64,000 nucleotides of DNA from Olsenella massiliensis (lineage in GTDB: Bacteria > Actinomycetota > Coriobacteriia > Coriobacteriales > Atopobiaceae). How positions within the stretch are numbered: the stretch's first letter is position 1; each line of letters opens with the position of its first letter. Below, piece after piece: positions 56,235 through 64,000 of this stretch. Under the pieces are notes generated by a model. The model had not been told where the DNA came from, made no database searches, and was given only the letters and a program-made list of their open reading frames with translations. The position numbers and the translations under genes are program-made. The DNA is taken from the NCBI RefSeq assembly GCF_001457795.1, contig NZ_LN898210.1, positions 248,001 through 312,000 of the forward strand, given 5' to 3'.

Positions 56235-57506
56235 TTAGCACCGCGCGCCCAAAACCTCCCCCTCATGCAGGCCCCAGAGCTCGCCGTAGAGCTCGTTGCC
56301 CTGGAGCCACCCGCGTCGCGTGGGCGCGAGCGCGCCGTCGGGACGCGACGTCACGAGTCCACGCCGCAGGACGCGGCCAAGGCAGGCGTCCAGGCGTCGT
56401 GCGCCCAGGCGCTCTCGGGCGCGCTCGAGCAGAGGCGCCCCCAGGCCCGCGGAGGTGCGCGCGGCGAGCATGAGATCCTCGCAGAGCGCCTGGTCCGCCG
56501 TGAGGAACTCGAGGTCACACGAGAGGTCACGCAGGCGGGGGCGAAGGGCGACGGCGCGCGGGGAGCTGGTGACGGTGAGACGGACCCGCGTGATGTTCGC
56601 CGGCAGCTTGGGCAGCTGCGGGGCGACGACGCTGAGGCGGGCGTACCCGCGCGCGTCGAGCATGCCCGCTGCGCCCGTCCCCAGGCCCAGGTACGGGCGT
56701 CCCGTCCAATAGGCCAGGTTGTGGGCGCAGGCCTCGCCCGGGCGGGCGTAGCTCGCCACCTCATAGCGAACGAGCCCGGCCGCGCCCAGCGCCCCCTCCG
56801 CCTCGAGCATGCGGGCGGCCTGGACGTCGGGGTCGTTGAAGGCTGCCTCGGCGTGAACGTAGCGCCTGCCGAAGGCGCTGCTCTCCTCAATCTGGAGCGG
56901 GTACACGCTCACGTGGCCGACGCCCGCGTCGATGACGCCGGCGAGCGTGGCGCGCCAGGATCGTTCCGTCTGCAGGGGTATGGCACACATGAGGTCGCAG
57001 GAGACGAGAAGGCCGCTTTTGACGGCCGCGGACAGGCGCTCTCGGGCCTGCGGCGCACCGTGTGCGCGCCCCAGGGCGGCGAGCTCCGCGTCGTCCAGGC
57101 TCTGGACGCCCACCGAGACGCGCGTGACCCCGCCGTCCGCGAGCTTTGCCAGCAGCTCGTCGCCAAGCGAGTCGGGATTGGCCTCGCAGCTGAGCTCCGC
57201 GAGCGCGGGGCAGGCACGGTGCACCGTCGCCACGAGGGACCCCAGCGTCTTGGGTCCCAAGAAGCTCGGGGTGCCCCCGCCCAGATAGGCCGTCCGGACC
57301 CCCTCGAGCAACCCCAGGGACGTCAGCTCTGCGAGCTGAAGGCGAAGGGCCCGCGCGTAGGCGACGAGAAGCTCGTCGTCCGCTCGTGCCGCGCGCGTGG
57401 GAAAGTCGCAGTAGAGGCACCTGCGGGCGCAGAAGGGAACGTGCAGGTACAGGGCAGACACGCTCGGCGGGTTTTCGCGGGTCGGGTCACGGGCGCCGTC
57501 AGACAT
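56235..57506 (-). CDS. hemW: HemW-like radical SAM protein
   Basis: A 423-residue protein of the HemN/HemW class. The cluster motif is CARRCLYC near residue 24 and the start motif LYLHVPFC precedes it. Typical HemW features include YLGGGTPS, ANPDSL and GVQSL. HemW is thought to deliver heme rather than oxidise coproporphyrinogen. It overlaps the end of dus by 8 bases. The place after lepA matches the conserved gene order. Confidence 0.9.
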   Translation of the reverse strand: MSDGARDPTRENPPSVSALYLHVPFCARRCLYCDFPTRAARADDELLVAYARALRLQLAELTSLGLLEGVRTAYLGGGTPSFLGPKTLGSLVATVHRACPALAELSCEANPDSLGDELLAKLADGGVTRVSVGVQSLDDAELAALGRAHGAPQARERLSAAVKSGLLVSCDLMCAIPLQTERSWRATLAGVIDAGVGHVSVYPLQIEESSAFGRRYVHAEAAFNDPDVQAARMLEAEGALGAAGLVRYEVASYARPGEACAHNLAYWTGRPYLGLGTGAAGMLDARGYARLSVVAPQLPKLPANITRVRLTVTSSPRAVALRPRLRDLSCDLEFLTADQALCEDLMLAARTSAGLGAPLLERARERLGARRLDACLGRVLRRGLVTSRPDGALAPTRRGWLQGNELYGELWGLHEGEVLGARC

Positions 57507-58599
57507 CGGCGCCTTCGTCCGCCAGACGGTCGCGCGCGTCGTCAAGCAGGTCAAGGAAGTCGGCCAGGGTGACGCAGGACATGGCGGCGTCGCGCCAGAC
57601 GGAGGCGTGGGGCAGCCCCTTGAGATACCAGCCGGCGACGCTCCTCCCGCGCACGAGATGCCCGCCCGTCGCCTCGAGAATCTGAAGATGGAGCCCAAGC
57701 GCGTCCAGGCGCTGGGCGATTGTGGGGGACATGCCCTCCTCGTGGCGCCGGAGCGCCTGCGCCTGGCAGAAGAGCCAGGGGTTGCCATAGGATCCGCGGG
57801 CGACCATGACGGCCGTCGCGCCCGTCTCGTCCAGCAGCCGCGCGGCCGCGCGGGCGTCCGCCGGATCGTCGGATGCGAGAACGTCCTGGAGGCTCGTCTC
57901 GCCCTTCTTGATCTTGTCGCGCAGCTCAGCGCTTGTCTCTTATCCACATCTAGATGTGTATAAGAGACGGGGGTGGGGCGCCGCGGCCGGGCGCCCGTGG
58001 ACGGCTATGGCGGACGCCCCCGCCTGCTCCAGACGGCGCGCGAAGTCGGGGGCGACCTCCTCGCCGTCACGCCGTCCGCGACGAATCTTGCAGGTCACGG
58101 GCACCTGGTCGCAAACGCCTCGCCGACAGGCGCGCACGATCGCCTCTGCGCGCGCGGGCTCGTCGAGGAGGGCCGACCCCTCCCCCTTCGAGACGACCTT
58201 GCGGACGGGGCAGGCCATGTTGACGTCGATGAGGGCGAGCCTCTCGCCCAGGCGCTCGGCCACGAGCGCGGCGGCCTCCTCGAACTGCTCGGGCCTGCTC
58301 CCGAAGAGCTGGACGGCGAGGTCGGGCTCTCCCTCGACGGGCAGCACGAGGTCCCAGGTCTTGTCGCTCCCGTAGTGGATGCCCGCGACGGAGACCATCT
58401 CGGTGTAGGCCAGGGCCGCTCCCCCGGCACGCGCCATCAGGCGATACGCGCCGTCGGAGACGCCGGCCATGGGAGCCATGAGCAGGGGGTTTCGGGCAAG
58501 GAGAGAACGAAGGCTCGAGCCGCGCCCGACGAAGGGGCGCACGGTGGCACCCAGGCCCGCGGCCGGGGCGCGCGCCGCCAGAAGCTCGGAGGGGGTCAT
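57499..58599 (-). pseudogene. dus: tRNA-dihydrouridine synthase interrupted by adaptor sequence
   Basis: A Dus flavoenzyme that reduces tRNA uridines. The 5' part reads normally: LLMAPMAGVSDGAYR near residue 40, then NMACPVRKV with the catalytic Cys, and IAVHGR. The 3' part ends ETGATAVMVARGSYGNPW, the FMN-phosphate site. Between them, bases 57933-57970 are two head-to-head Tn5 mosaic ends, adding an in-frame stop (57940-57942). The biological gene is probably intact in the organism; a few residues after IAVHGR may be missing in this assembly. Its ATG overlaps the lepA stop (ATGA). Confidence 0.85.
57933..57970. other. Head-to-head Tn5 mosaic ends (library adaptor artefact)
   Basis: Bases 57952-57970 match the mosaic-end 19-mer AGATGTGTATAAGAGACAG at 18 of 19 positions. 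Bases 57933-57951 match its reverse complement at 17 of 19. The two abut with no transposon between them and no target-site duplication flanks them. This is the signature of tagmentation (Nextera-type) adaptors, not a natural insertion. Confidence 0.93.
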
Positions 58600-60407
58600 T
58601 CGTCCCCCACCTTGAGGACGGCGAGGAAGGCCTCCTGGGGCACGTCAACGGACCCGATGGCCTTCATGCGCCTCTTGCCCTCCTTCTGCTTCTCGAGGAG
58701 CTTGCGCTTGCGGGATATGTCGCCGCCGTAACACTTTGCCAGGACGTCCTTGCGCACGGCCCGCACCGTGGAGCGACTGATGATCTTGTTGCCGATGGCG
58801 CCCTGGATGGGAACCTCGAACTGCTGACGCGGAATGATCTCCTTGAGCTTGTCGCAGAGGCCGCGTGCCAGGGCGTAGGCCTTGTCCTTGTGCACGATGA
58901 ACGAGAAGGCGTCCACCTCGTCGCCGGCGAGCAGGATGTCGAGCTTGACCAGGTCGCTCGGCCGATAGTCGGCCATCTCGTAGTCAAGAGAGGCATAGCC
59001 CTTCGTGCGGCTCTTGAGCTGGTCGAAGAAGTCGAGGATGAGCTCGGCCAGCGGGATGTCAAAGTGGATCTCAACCGACTTCTCGCTGAGGTAGACCATG
59101 TCCTTGGTGATGCCGCGGTGCTCGATGGCAAGCTGCATCACCGCCCCCATGTGCTCGGGGGGGACGATGACCTTGGCGGCGAGGTAGGGCTCCTCGATGC
59201 GGTCGATGCGCGTGACGTCAGGAAGGTCCTGGGGGCTGGTGATGGCGAGCTCGCTGCCGTCGGTGAGGAACACGTGGTAGTTCACGGAGGGCGAGGTTGC
59301 GATGAGGTCGAGGCCGAACTCCCGCTCAAGGCGCTCCTTGACGACCTCCATGTGCAGGAGGCCCAGAAACCCCACGCGAAAGCCAAAGCCCAGGGCAACC
59401 GAGGTCTCGGGCGACCAGACCAGGGAGGGGTCGTTGACGCGCAGCTTCTCCAGGGCGTCCCTGAGGTTCTCGTACTGCTTGTTGTCGATGGGAAAGAGGC
59501 CGGTGTAGACCATGGGCTTGGCGTCCTGGTAACCCGGGCAGGCCTGGGCGCAGGGGCGCGTCGCCGAGGTGATCGTGTCGCCCGTCTTGACGAGCGCGGT
59601 GTCCTTGAGGCCCGTGACCACGAAGCCCACCTCGCCCACGGACAGGGCGTCAACCATGGTCTCGCCCGGGCGCTTGCAGCCGACGCCGTCGCAGAGGAAA
59701 CCGTCGCCCAGGGCCATCATGCGCAGCTGGTCGCCCTTCCGGATGCTGCCGTCAAACACGCGCACCGTGGCGATGACGCCCCGATACTCGTCGAAGTAGG
59801 AGTCCAGGATAAGGGCCTTGAGAGGCGCGGCGGCGTCTCCCGCGGGGGGCGACACCAGGTAGACGATGGCCTCGAGCAAATCATGGATGCCCTCGCCCGT
59901 CTTGCCCGAGACGAGCACGGCGTCGTCGGCGGGGATGGCCAGCTCCTCCTCGATCTCGTCTTTGACCTCGTCGGGATGGGCGGAGGGAAGGTCGATCTTG
60001 TTGATGGCGGGGACGATGTCGAGGCCGGCGTTCATGGCGAGGGTGGCGTTGGAGACGGTCTGGGCCTCGACGCCCTGGGTGGCGTCCACGACCAGCACCG
60101 CGCCCTCGCAGGCCGCGAGCGAGCGGGAGACCTCGTAGGTGAAGTCGACGTGACCCGGGGTGTCAATGAGGTTGAACTGGTAGCTGTCACCGTCGTCCGC
60201 GTCGTAGCTCACGCGGACGGCGTTCGACTTGATGGTGATCCCACGCTCCCGCTCGATGTCCATGGAGTCGAGCATCTGGGTGGAGAGGTCGCGGTCCTCG
60301 ACCGTGTGCGTGAGCTCGAGGATGCGGTCCGAGATCGTGGACTTGCCATGGTCGATGTGGGCAACGATAGAGAAGTTGCGAATATGTGAGACGTCATGCG
60401 TGTTCAT
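58596..60407 (-). CDS. lepA: Elongation factor 4 (LepA)
   Basis: A 603-residue ribosome GTPase. G1 AHIDHGKST, effector [16 protein letters not shown] and NKIDLP are followed by the domains shared with EF-G and the LepA-specific C-terminus. ATG 60407 ([13 protein letters not shown]) is the family start; the longer reading to 60494 has no sense as coding. It is divergent from rpsT. Confidence 0.96.
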   Translation of the reverse strand: MNTHDVSHIRNFSIVAHIDHGKSTISDRILELTHTVEDRDLSTQMLDSMDIERERGITIKSNAVRVSYDADDGDSYQFNLIDTPGHVDFTYEVSRSLAACEGAVLVVDATQGVEAQTVSNATLAMNAGLDIVPAINKIDLPSAHPDEVKDEIEEELAIPADDAVLVSGKTGEGIHDLLEAIVYLVSPPAGDAAAPLKALILDSYFDEYRGVIATVRVFDGSIRKGDQLRMMALGDGFLCDGVGCKRPGETMVDALSVGEVGFVVTGLKDTALVKTGDTITSATRPCAQACPGYQDAKPMVYTGLFPIDNKQYENLRDALEKLRVNDPSLVWSPETSVALGFGFRVGFLGLLHMEVVKERLEREFGLDLIATSPSVNYHVFLTDGSELAITSPQDLPDVTRIDRIEEPYLAAKVIVPPEHMGAVMQLAIEHRGITKDMVYLSEKSVEIHFDIPLAELILDFFDQLKSRTKGYASLDYEMADYRPSDLVKLDILLAGDEVDAFSFIVHKDKAYALARGLCDKLKEIIPRQQFEVPIQGAIGNKIISRSTVRAVRKDVLAKCYGGDISRKRKLLEKQKEGKRRMKAIGSVDVPQEAFLAVLKVGDE

Positions 60408-60442
60408 GCGGAAGATGATAGCAAATGTGCCGGCCAGCATGC

Positions 60443-60448
60443 TATACT
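60443..60448 (+). promoter_or_regulatory. Probable -10 of rpsT
   Basis: TATACT, preceded by TGC, lies 97 bases before the rpsT start in the lepA-rpsT divergent gap. No good -35 is visible at normal spacing. Confidence 0.35.
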
Positions 60449-60544
60449 TCAGCGGTTGACCTCGCCGTGTCGAGGGTGGGTGCCCCACGCCCATCCGCAG
60501 CTAAGTCAAGAGGCCTCTGGGACAGCATTTGAAAGGATTCGCAC

Positions 60545-60805
60545 GTGGCAAACATCAAGTCGCAGAAGAAGCGCATCATCACCGCCGAGAAGGCCCGCAT
60601 GCGCAACAAGGCGGTTCGCTCCGCGCTCAAGACTGCCGTCAAGAAGGTTCGCGCGGCCGTCGAGGCCGAGGACAAGGACGGCGCCCAGGATCTTGCCAAC
60701 AAGGCCGGACGCCTGCTCGACAAGGCGGCCTCCAAGGGCGTTATCCACAAGAACCAGGCCGCCAAGCGCAAGAGCGGCATCCAGAGCCTCGTCAACTCCC
60801 TCTAG
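60545..60805 (+). CDS. rpsT: 30S ribosomal protein S20
   Basis: An 86-residue S20 with the typical NIKSQKKRI start, RNKAVRSALKT, and GVIHKNQAAKRKSGI. The start codon is GTG with AAAGGA upstream, common for rpsT. It is a lone plus-strand gene between lepA and holA. Confidence 0.97.
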   Translation: MANIKSQKKRIITAEKARMRNKAVRSALKTAVKKVRAAVEAEDKDGAQDLANKAGRLLDKAASKGVIHKNQAAKRKSGIQSLVNSL

Positions 60806-60890
60806 GGCCCAGGGCCTGATCATGCCGCGCGTTCGCGTTGCGCTCGCGGGTCTCGAACGTTAGGGATTGCGCCGACAGCTCACATCGTAA

Positions 60891-60919
60891 GGGGTCCGTC
60901 CGCCACGACGGGCCCCTTC
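60891..60919 (+). terminator. Hairpin terminator after rpsT
   Basis: GGGGTCCGTC pairs with GACGGGCCCC (one mismatch) around a short loop and is followed by TTCCTC. It lies about 86 bases past the rpsT stop. The T run is short, so termination may be partial. Confidence 0.6.
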
Positions 60920-60997
60920 CTCATATGCACCTGATCCCAAGCTCGTCCTGGGGCCTTGCGGAATGCGGGATTTCAGTTTGGTCCCGGCCGCGAGGAC

Positions 60998-61966
60998 TCA
61001 GAGGCCGCAGACGGCGGCCATGAGGGACAGAAAGGCGGTCTCGGCATCCCCGCCGCCCTTGAGGGAGCGCTCGCAGCTCGCGCAGGAGGCCAAGGCGCGT
61101 TCAAGCTCGCCCTCGCCAAAGCGCCGCGCCCATCCGACGTGCCGCCTGACGGCCCATTCGGGCTTTCTGAGCGTCGAGGCGAGCAGGTTCGCCTCTCCCC
61201 TGTCCGCCAGCGAGCGGGCGCAGATGAGCTCGCGCACTCGTCCGGCGACGAGGGCCGTGAGGGCGATCTGCGAGGGCTTCTGCATGAGGCCGTACAGCTC
61301 GAGCGCCCGCGGAAGCCTCCGCTCGCAGAGGGCGTCGAGGAAGTCCCACGGCTTGACCTCCGCCGTCCGCGCCACGTGGCGCTCGACGTCCGCGAGCATG
61401 ATCTCGCCCCTGCCGCCGCAGAGCGCGGCGAGGGCCCTCACCTGGTTGTCAAGCATGGTGGTTGACGTGCCCGCGCGACTCACGAGCTCACGCGCCGCGT
61501 CCTGCCCCATGCTCATCCCTCGCGCCGTCGCAAGCTTCTGGACCAACGTCGAGAGGTCCCGCGACCTCATGGCGGCGCAGTCGATGACGGCCTGGGGGCC
61601 CAGGGCCGCCACCGCCTTGTAGAGGCGCGTGGACTTGGCCAGGGACTTTGCGACCAGCAGCAGGACGCAGCCGGGGTTGGGGTCGGCAAGATAGGTGATG
61701 ATGGCCTCCGACACGGGCTTGGGCAGACGCTCGGACTCGCCGATGAGCACCAGCCTGAAGCCCGAGCCCATGGGCAGCGTGTTGAGCGAGGCGACGAGCT
61801 CGACGGGGTCAAGGTCGGGTCCCGCCTGGCGCTCGTCCAGGTTGAAGGCCTCCAGGCCAGGCTCGAGCCTCGCCTTGAGGCGCGTCTGGGCGGCGCGGCT
61901 CTTGAGCTCGTCCTCCCCCACGACCAGATAGGCCGCCAGAAGCGGTCGCGCGGAGCGTGATGCCAT
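60998..61966 (-). CDS. holA: DNA polymerase III subunit delta
   Basis: A 322-residue clamp-loader delta subunit. The N-terminal AYLVVGEDELKSRAAQTRLKARL and the FRLVLIGESERLPKP region (sensor-like) fit HolA. ATG 61966 follows AAAGGAC. It lies 31 bases after comEC, the usual order. Confidence 0.9.
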   Translation of the reverse strand: MASRSARPLLAAYLVVGEDELKSRAAQTRLKARLEPGLEAFNLDERQAGPDLDPVELVASLNTLPMGSGFRLVLIGESERLPKPVSEAIITYLADPNPGCVLLLVAKSLAKSTRLYKAVAALGPQAVIDCAAMRSRDLSTLVQKLATARGMSMGQDAARELVSRAGTSTTMLDNQVRALAALCGGRGEIMLADVERHVARTAEVKPWDFLDALCERRLPRALELYGLMQKPSQIALTALVAGRVRELICARSLADRGEANLLASTLRKPEWAVRRHVGWARRFGEGELERALASCASCERSLKGGGDAETAFLSLMAAVCGL

Positions 61967-61997
61967 ATGACACGTCCTTTCCCCTCGTGACCCTACA

Positions 61998-64000
61998 CTA
62001 TGCCACATCCGTCCCGTCCAAGGCGTCGTCCCGCGCGCTCACGACGACGACGCCGCGCGCGTTGGGCCTCAGTCGTATCGTGCCCTGGTCCTTGGTGCAG
62101 AGAAAGAGCGCCCGCGCCCCTTCGAGCGTCTCGCGACACGCTCGCGTGGGGTGATTGAACTTGTTGTTCTCTCCTGCGGAGGCCACCGCGACGTCAGGAG
62201 AGAGGATGCGGGCCGTCTCTGGGTCGATGGACGCCTCGGAACCATGATGGCCCACCTTGAGCACGTCTATGTCACGAAGGCGGGCCCCCCGGACCGCGCG
62301 GCGCGTCTCGTCGCGCTCGGCGTCCCCCGTCAACAGGGCCGTCATGCAACCCGCCGGCCCCTCGTAGCTCACGACGAGCTCGATGGAGTCCTCGTTGTCC
62401 TTCCCGTCCACGGGGGCGGTCGGCCATATCATGGTGAGGGTGAATGCGCCCGCCTTGAGCGTGTCTTTTTCGGACATCTGTCGCGGGCGTCGTCCCGTGA
62501 TGCGCCGGCTGCTTGCGACGACGTCCGCCGGCAGGTCATCGACGCCGCGCGCAACGACGACGCTGCCGCATCCCAAGGGCGGCGCGAGGTCGCGCAGGCC
62601 GTTGATGTGGTCGGCGTGCAGGTGCGTGAGAACGACGGCGTCAAGGCGCAGGACCCCCAGCCGCGAGAGCTCACGTGAGCAGGAGGCGTCAGGCCCCGTG
62701 TCCACGAGGATCGCATGGGGCCCGTCACGCACGAGGATGGCGTCCCCCTGCCCCACGTCGAGCACGCAGACCTCTGCGGGGGACAGGACGAAGGGCACGA
62801 TGACAAGCGTAAGGACAAGGGCGAGGGCGCCCGCCGCGAGCCGTGCCACCACCGCGGGTCTCACGTCGTCCCAGCGCCACCAGAGCAGGGCGGCCGCGAG
62901 GGCGCAGACGGCAGGGGGTAACGCCAGCCCCTCCGGGACGACGAGGGAGGCCCAGGGCAGCGCGCAGAGCAGGCGCAGGGGCATGAGGCAGAGGCGGGCG
63001 CAGAGCTCGGCCGCACACAGCGTCACCGAACCCAGCACGGGCAGCGAACATGTGAGGGCGGCACAACATCCCGCACCGACCAGCAGCGAGAACGGCAGCG
63101 ACAGCACCAGGTTGGCCACGGGCGCCACCAGGGAGAGCTCGCCAAAGGCGGGAAGGGTCAACGGCAGGGTGGCCAGCTGGCACACGAGCGTCGCGGCCAC
63201 GATTTCGCCCCCTCCCCTCACCAGGCCGCTCGCGACACGAGCGGGACGCGACCTCGACGCTTCCAGCCTGCGCCGCGGCCCCGCGAGTGCACGCCGGGCC
63301 AGATGAGTGGCCAGGGGCGAGAACACGCACAGCGCCGCGACCGAGCACAGCGAGAGAAGGAACCCGAGCTGGCCCGAAAGGCCGGGGTCCGCAAGGAGCA
63401 TGGCGGACCCGACGATCGAGAGGGAGGACAGGCCGTGCGAGCGCCTGCCCGCCAGCTCGCCCGCGCACGCGACCGTCGCCATGGCCCACGAGCGCAGCGC
63501 AGAGAGGGGAAGGCCGCAGGCCACGACGAAACAGCCGAGCGCAACCGTCAGGACGCCCACGCGCGCCGCCGGTCGCAGGCGCGAGCGGCGCAGCGGCGCG
63601 CTCATGAGGGCGGAGAGGATAACCAGGTGGCCCCCGGAGACGGCGACGAGGTGGGCGACGCCGGCGCGAGAGAAGAGCTCCCGCAGGGACCGCGCGGCCA
63701 TGCCGGGCGCGAAGCCCAGCACCGTGGCGGCGAGCAGCGCGCGCCCGTCAGACGAGGCGGGGTCGATTCGCGCGAGAGCGTCCCTTCTCCAGCCCATGAC
63801 ACGGCCCAACGGTCCCGACGCCTCGCTGCGCCCCAGGACGCGCACCACGCGCACCCTCCCGATCACCCCCTGCCGGGCGCTGCGCGCGCCCCAGTCGTCC
63901 TGCGCGTTGGGAGAGAAGCGCCCCACCACTCGCAGGCGGTCGAAGGCGGCAAGCTCCTCGGGCGCGCTCACCCACACGTTTGCCGCCTGGGCGCCGGGCC
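61998..64000 (-). CDS. comEC: ComEC/Rec2 DNA-uptake channel (5' end beyond window)
   Basis: A partial gene; the frame stays open to the right edge, so about 667 C-terminal residues are seen. It contains the competence membrane domain (GVAHLVAVSGGHLVILSAL, LPLSALRSW, many transmembrane segments). A C-terminal metallo-beta-lactamase domain follows with THLHADHINGL and VGHHGSEAS. It transports single-stranded DNA into the cytosol during natural transformation. Confidence 0.93.
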   Translation of the reverse strand, partial: PGAQAANVWVSAPEELAAFDRLRVVGRFSPNAQDDWGARSARQGVIGRVRVVRVLGRSEASGPLGRVMGWRRDALARIDPASSDGRALLAATVLGFAPGMAARSLRELFSRAGVAHLVAVSGGHLVILSALMSAPLRRSRLRPAARVGVLTVALGCFVVACGLPLSALRSWAMATVACAGELAGRRSHGLSSLSIVGSAMLLADPGLSGQLGFLLSLCSVAALCVFSPLATHLARRALAGPRRRLEASRSRPARVASGLVRGGGEIVAATLVCQLATLPLTLPAFGELSLVAPVANLVLSLPFSLLVGAGCCAALTCSLPVLGSVTLCAAELCARLCLMPLRLLCALPWASLVVPEGLALPPAVCALAAALLWWRWDDVRPAVVARLAAGALALVLTLVIVPFVLSPAEVCVLDVGQGDAILVRDGPHAILVDTGPDASCSRELSRLGVLRLDAVVLTHLHADHINGLRDLAPPLGCGSVVVARGVDDLPADVVASSRRITGRRPRQMSEKDTLKAGAFTLTMIWPTAPVDGKDNEDSIELVVSYEGPAGCMTALLTGDAERDETRRAVRGARLRDIDVLKVGHHGSEASIDPETARILSPDVAVASAGENNKFNHPTRACRETLEGARALFLCTKDQGTIRLRPNARGVVVVSARDDALDGTDVA

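Noticed and set aside
57933-57970. Natural Tn5/IS50 insertion in dus
   Set aside because: Only the 19-bp mosaic ends are present, joined head to head, with no transposon body and no 9-bp duplication. A library artefact explains it better.
58890-60389. 499-codon plus-strand ORF
   Set aside because: Antisense of lepA; shadow reading.

Overview
The window is one continuous stretch of a GC-rich bacterial chromosome. The mix of features points to a Coriobacteriia-type actinobacterium (Olsenella/Atopobium relatives); this is inferred from gene content and order, not from a marker-gene search. It combines an actinobacterial GarA-like FHA gene next to a MerR gene with neighbourhoods usually seen in Firmicutes. 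Examples of the latter are ftsK-HTH-rimO-pgsA-cinA-recA-recX-rny-spoVS-miaB, dnaJ-mtaB-phoH-ybeY-dgkA-era-recO and comEC-holA-rpsT-lepA-hemW.

Layout. (1) 1-4.5 kb: a lower-GC operon with a galactitol-type PTS (EIIA, EIIB, EIIC) bracketed by two different class II aldolases and followed by a YcxB-like membrane protein, closed by an intrinsic terminator. (2) 4.6-6.1 kb: decayed DNA with a recognisable broken ogt gene. (3) 6.1-21.2 kb: a GC-rich, mostly plus-strand block with a CHAD protein, an ECF sigma/DUF4179 pair, an MGMT-like protein, an acyl-CoA thioesterase, a secreted ricin-repeat NlpC/P60 hydrolase, dCMP deaminase, a CDP-alcohol phosphatidyltransferase, a DD-carboxypeptidase, a GcvT-like protein, RidA, the FHA-MerR pair, apt and a ClC channel. 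(4) 21.35 kb: a 28-bp dif-like XerCD site, exactly where gene direction flips from plus to minus. This suggests the replication terminus. (5) 21.4-30.8 kb: trxB, two NCS2 permeases, dut-nrdR, a YneA-like LysM gene divergent from lexA with several SOS boxes, hflX and miaA. (6) 30.8-45.4 kb: the miaB-spoVS-GHKL ATPase-rny-recX-recA-cinA-pgsA-rimO-yajQ-HTH-ftsK-RNase J run. (7) 45.4-46.2 kb: an intergenic island with an unannotated 40-residue hydrophobic ORF and a duplicated dyad element. (8) 46.2-64 kb: pnp-rpsO, recO-era-dgkA-ybeY-phoH-mtaB, two J-domain proteins, hemW, dus, lepA, rpsT (plus strand), holA and the 3' part of comEC.

The genes together cover RNA decay and processing (rny, RNase J, pnp, ybeY), tRNA and ribosome modification (miaA, miaB, mtaB, rimO, dus), recombination and SOS (recA, recX, recO, lexA, yneA-like), nucleotide pools (dut, dCMP deaminase, apt, uracil and purine permeases, nrdR) and envelope or terminus biology (ftsK, DD-carboxypeptidase, NlpC/P60).

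Assembly quality: two head-to-head Tn5 mosaic-end (Nextera-type adaptor) sequences interrupt dus at 57.93-57.97 kb, almost certainly an artefact. Two genes (the CHAD gene near 6.46 kb and the HTH gene near 40.65 kb) look split by one-base differences in G/C runs. I found no rRNA, tRNA, CRISPR array or complete mobile element.
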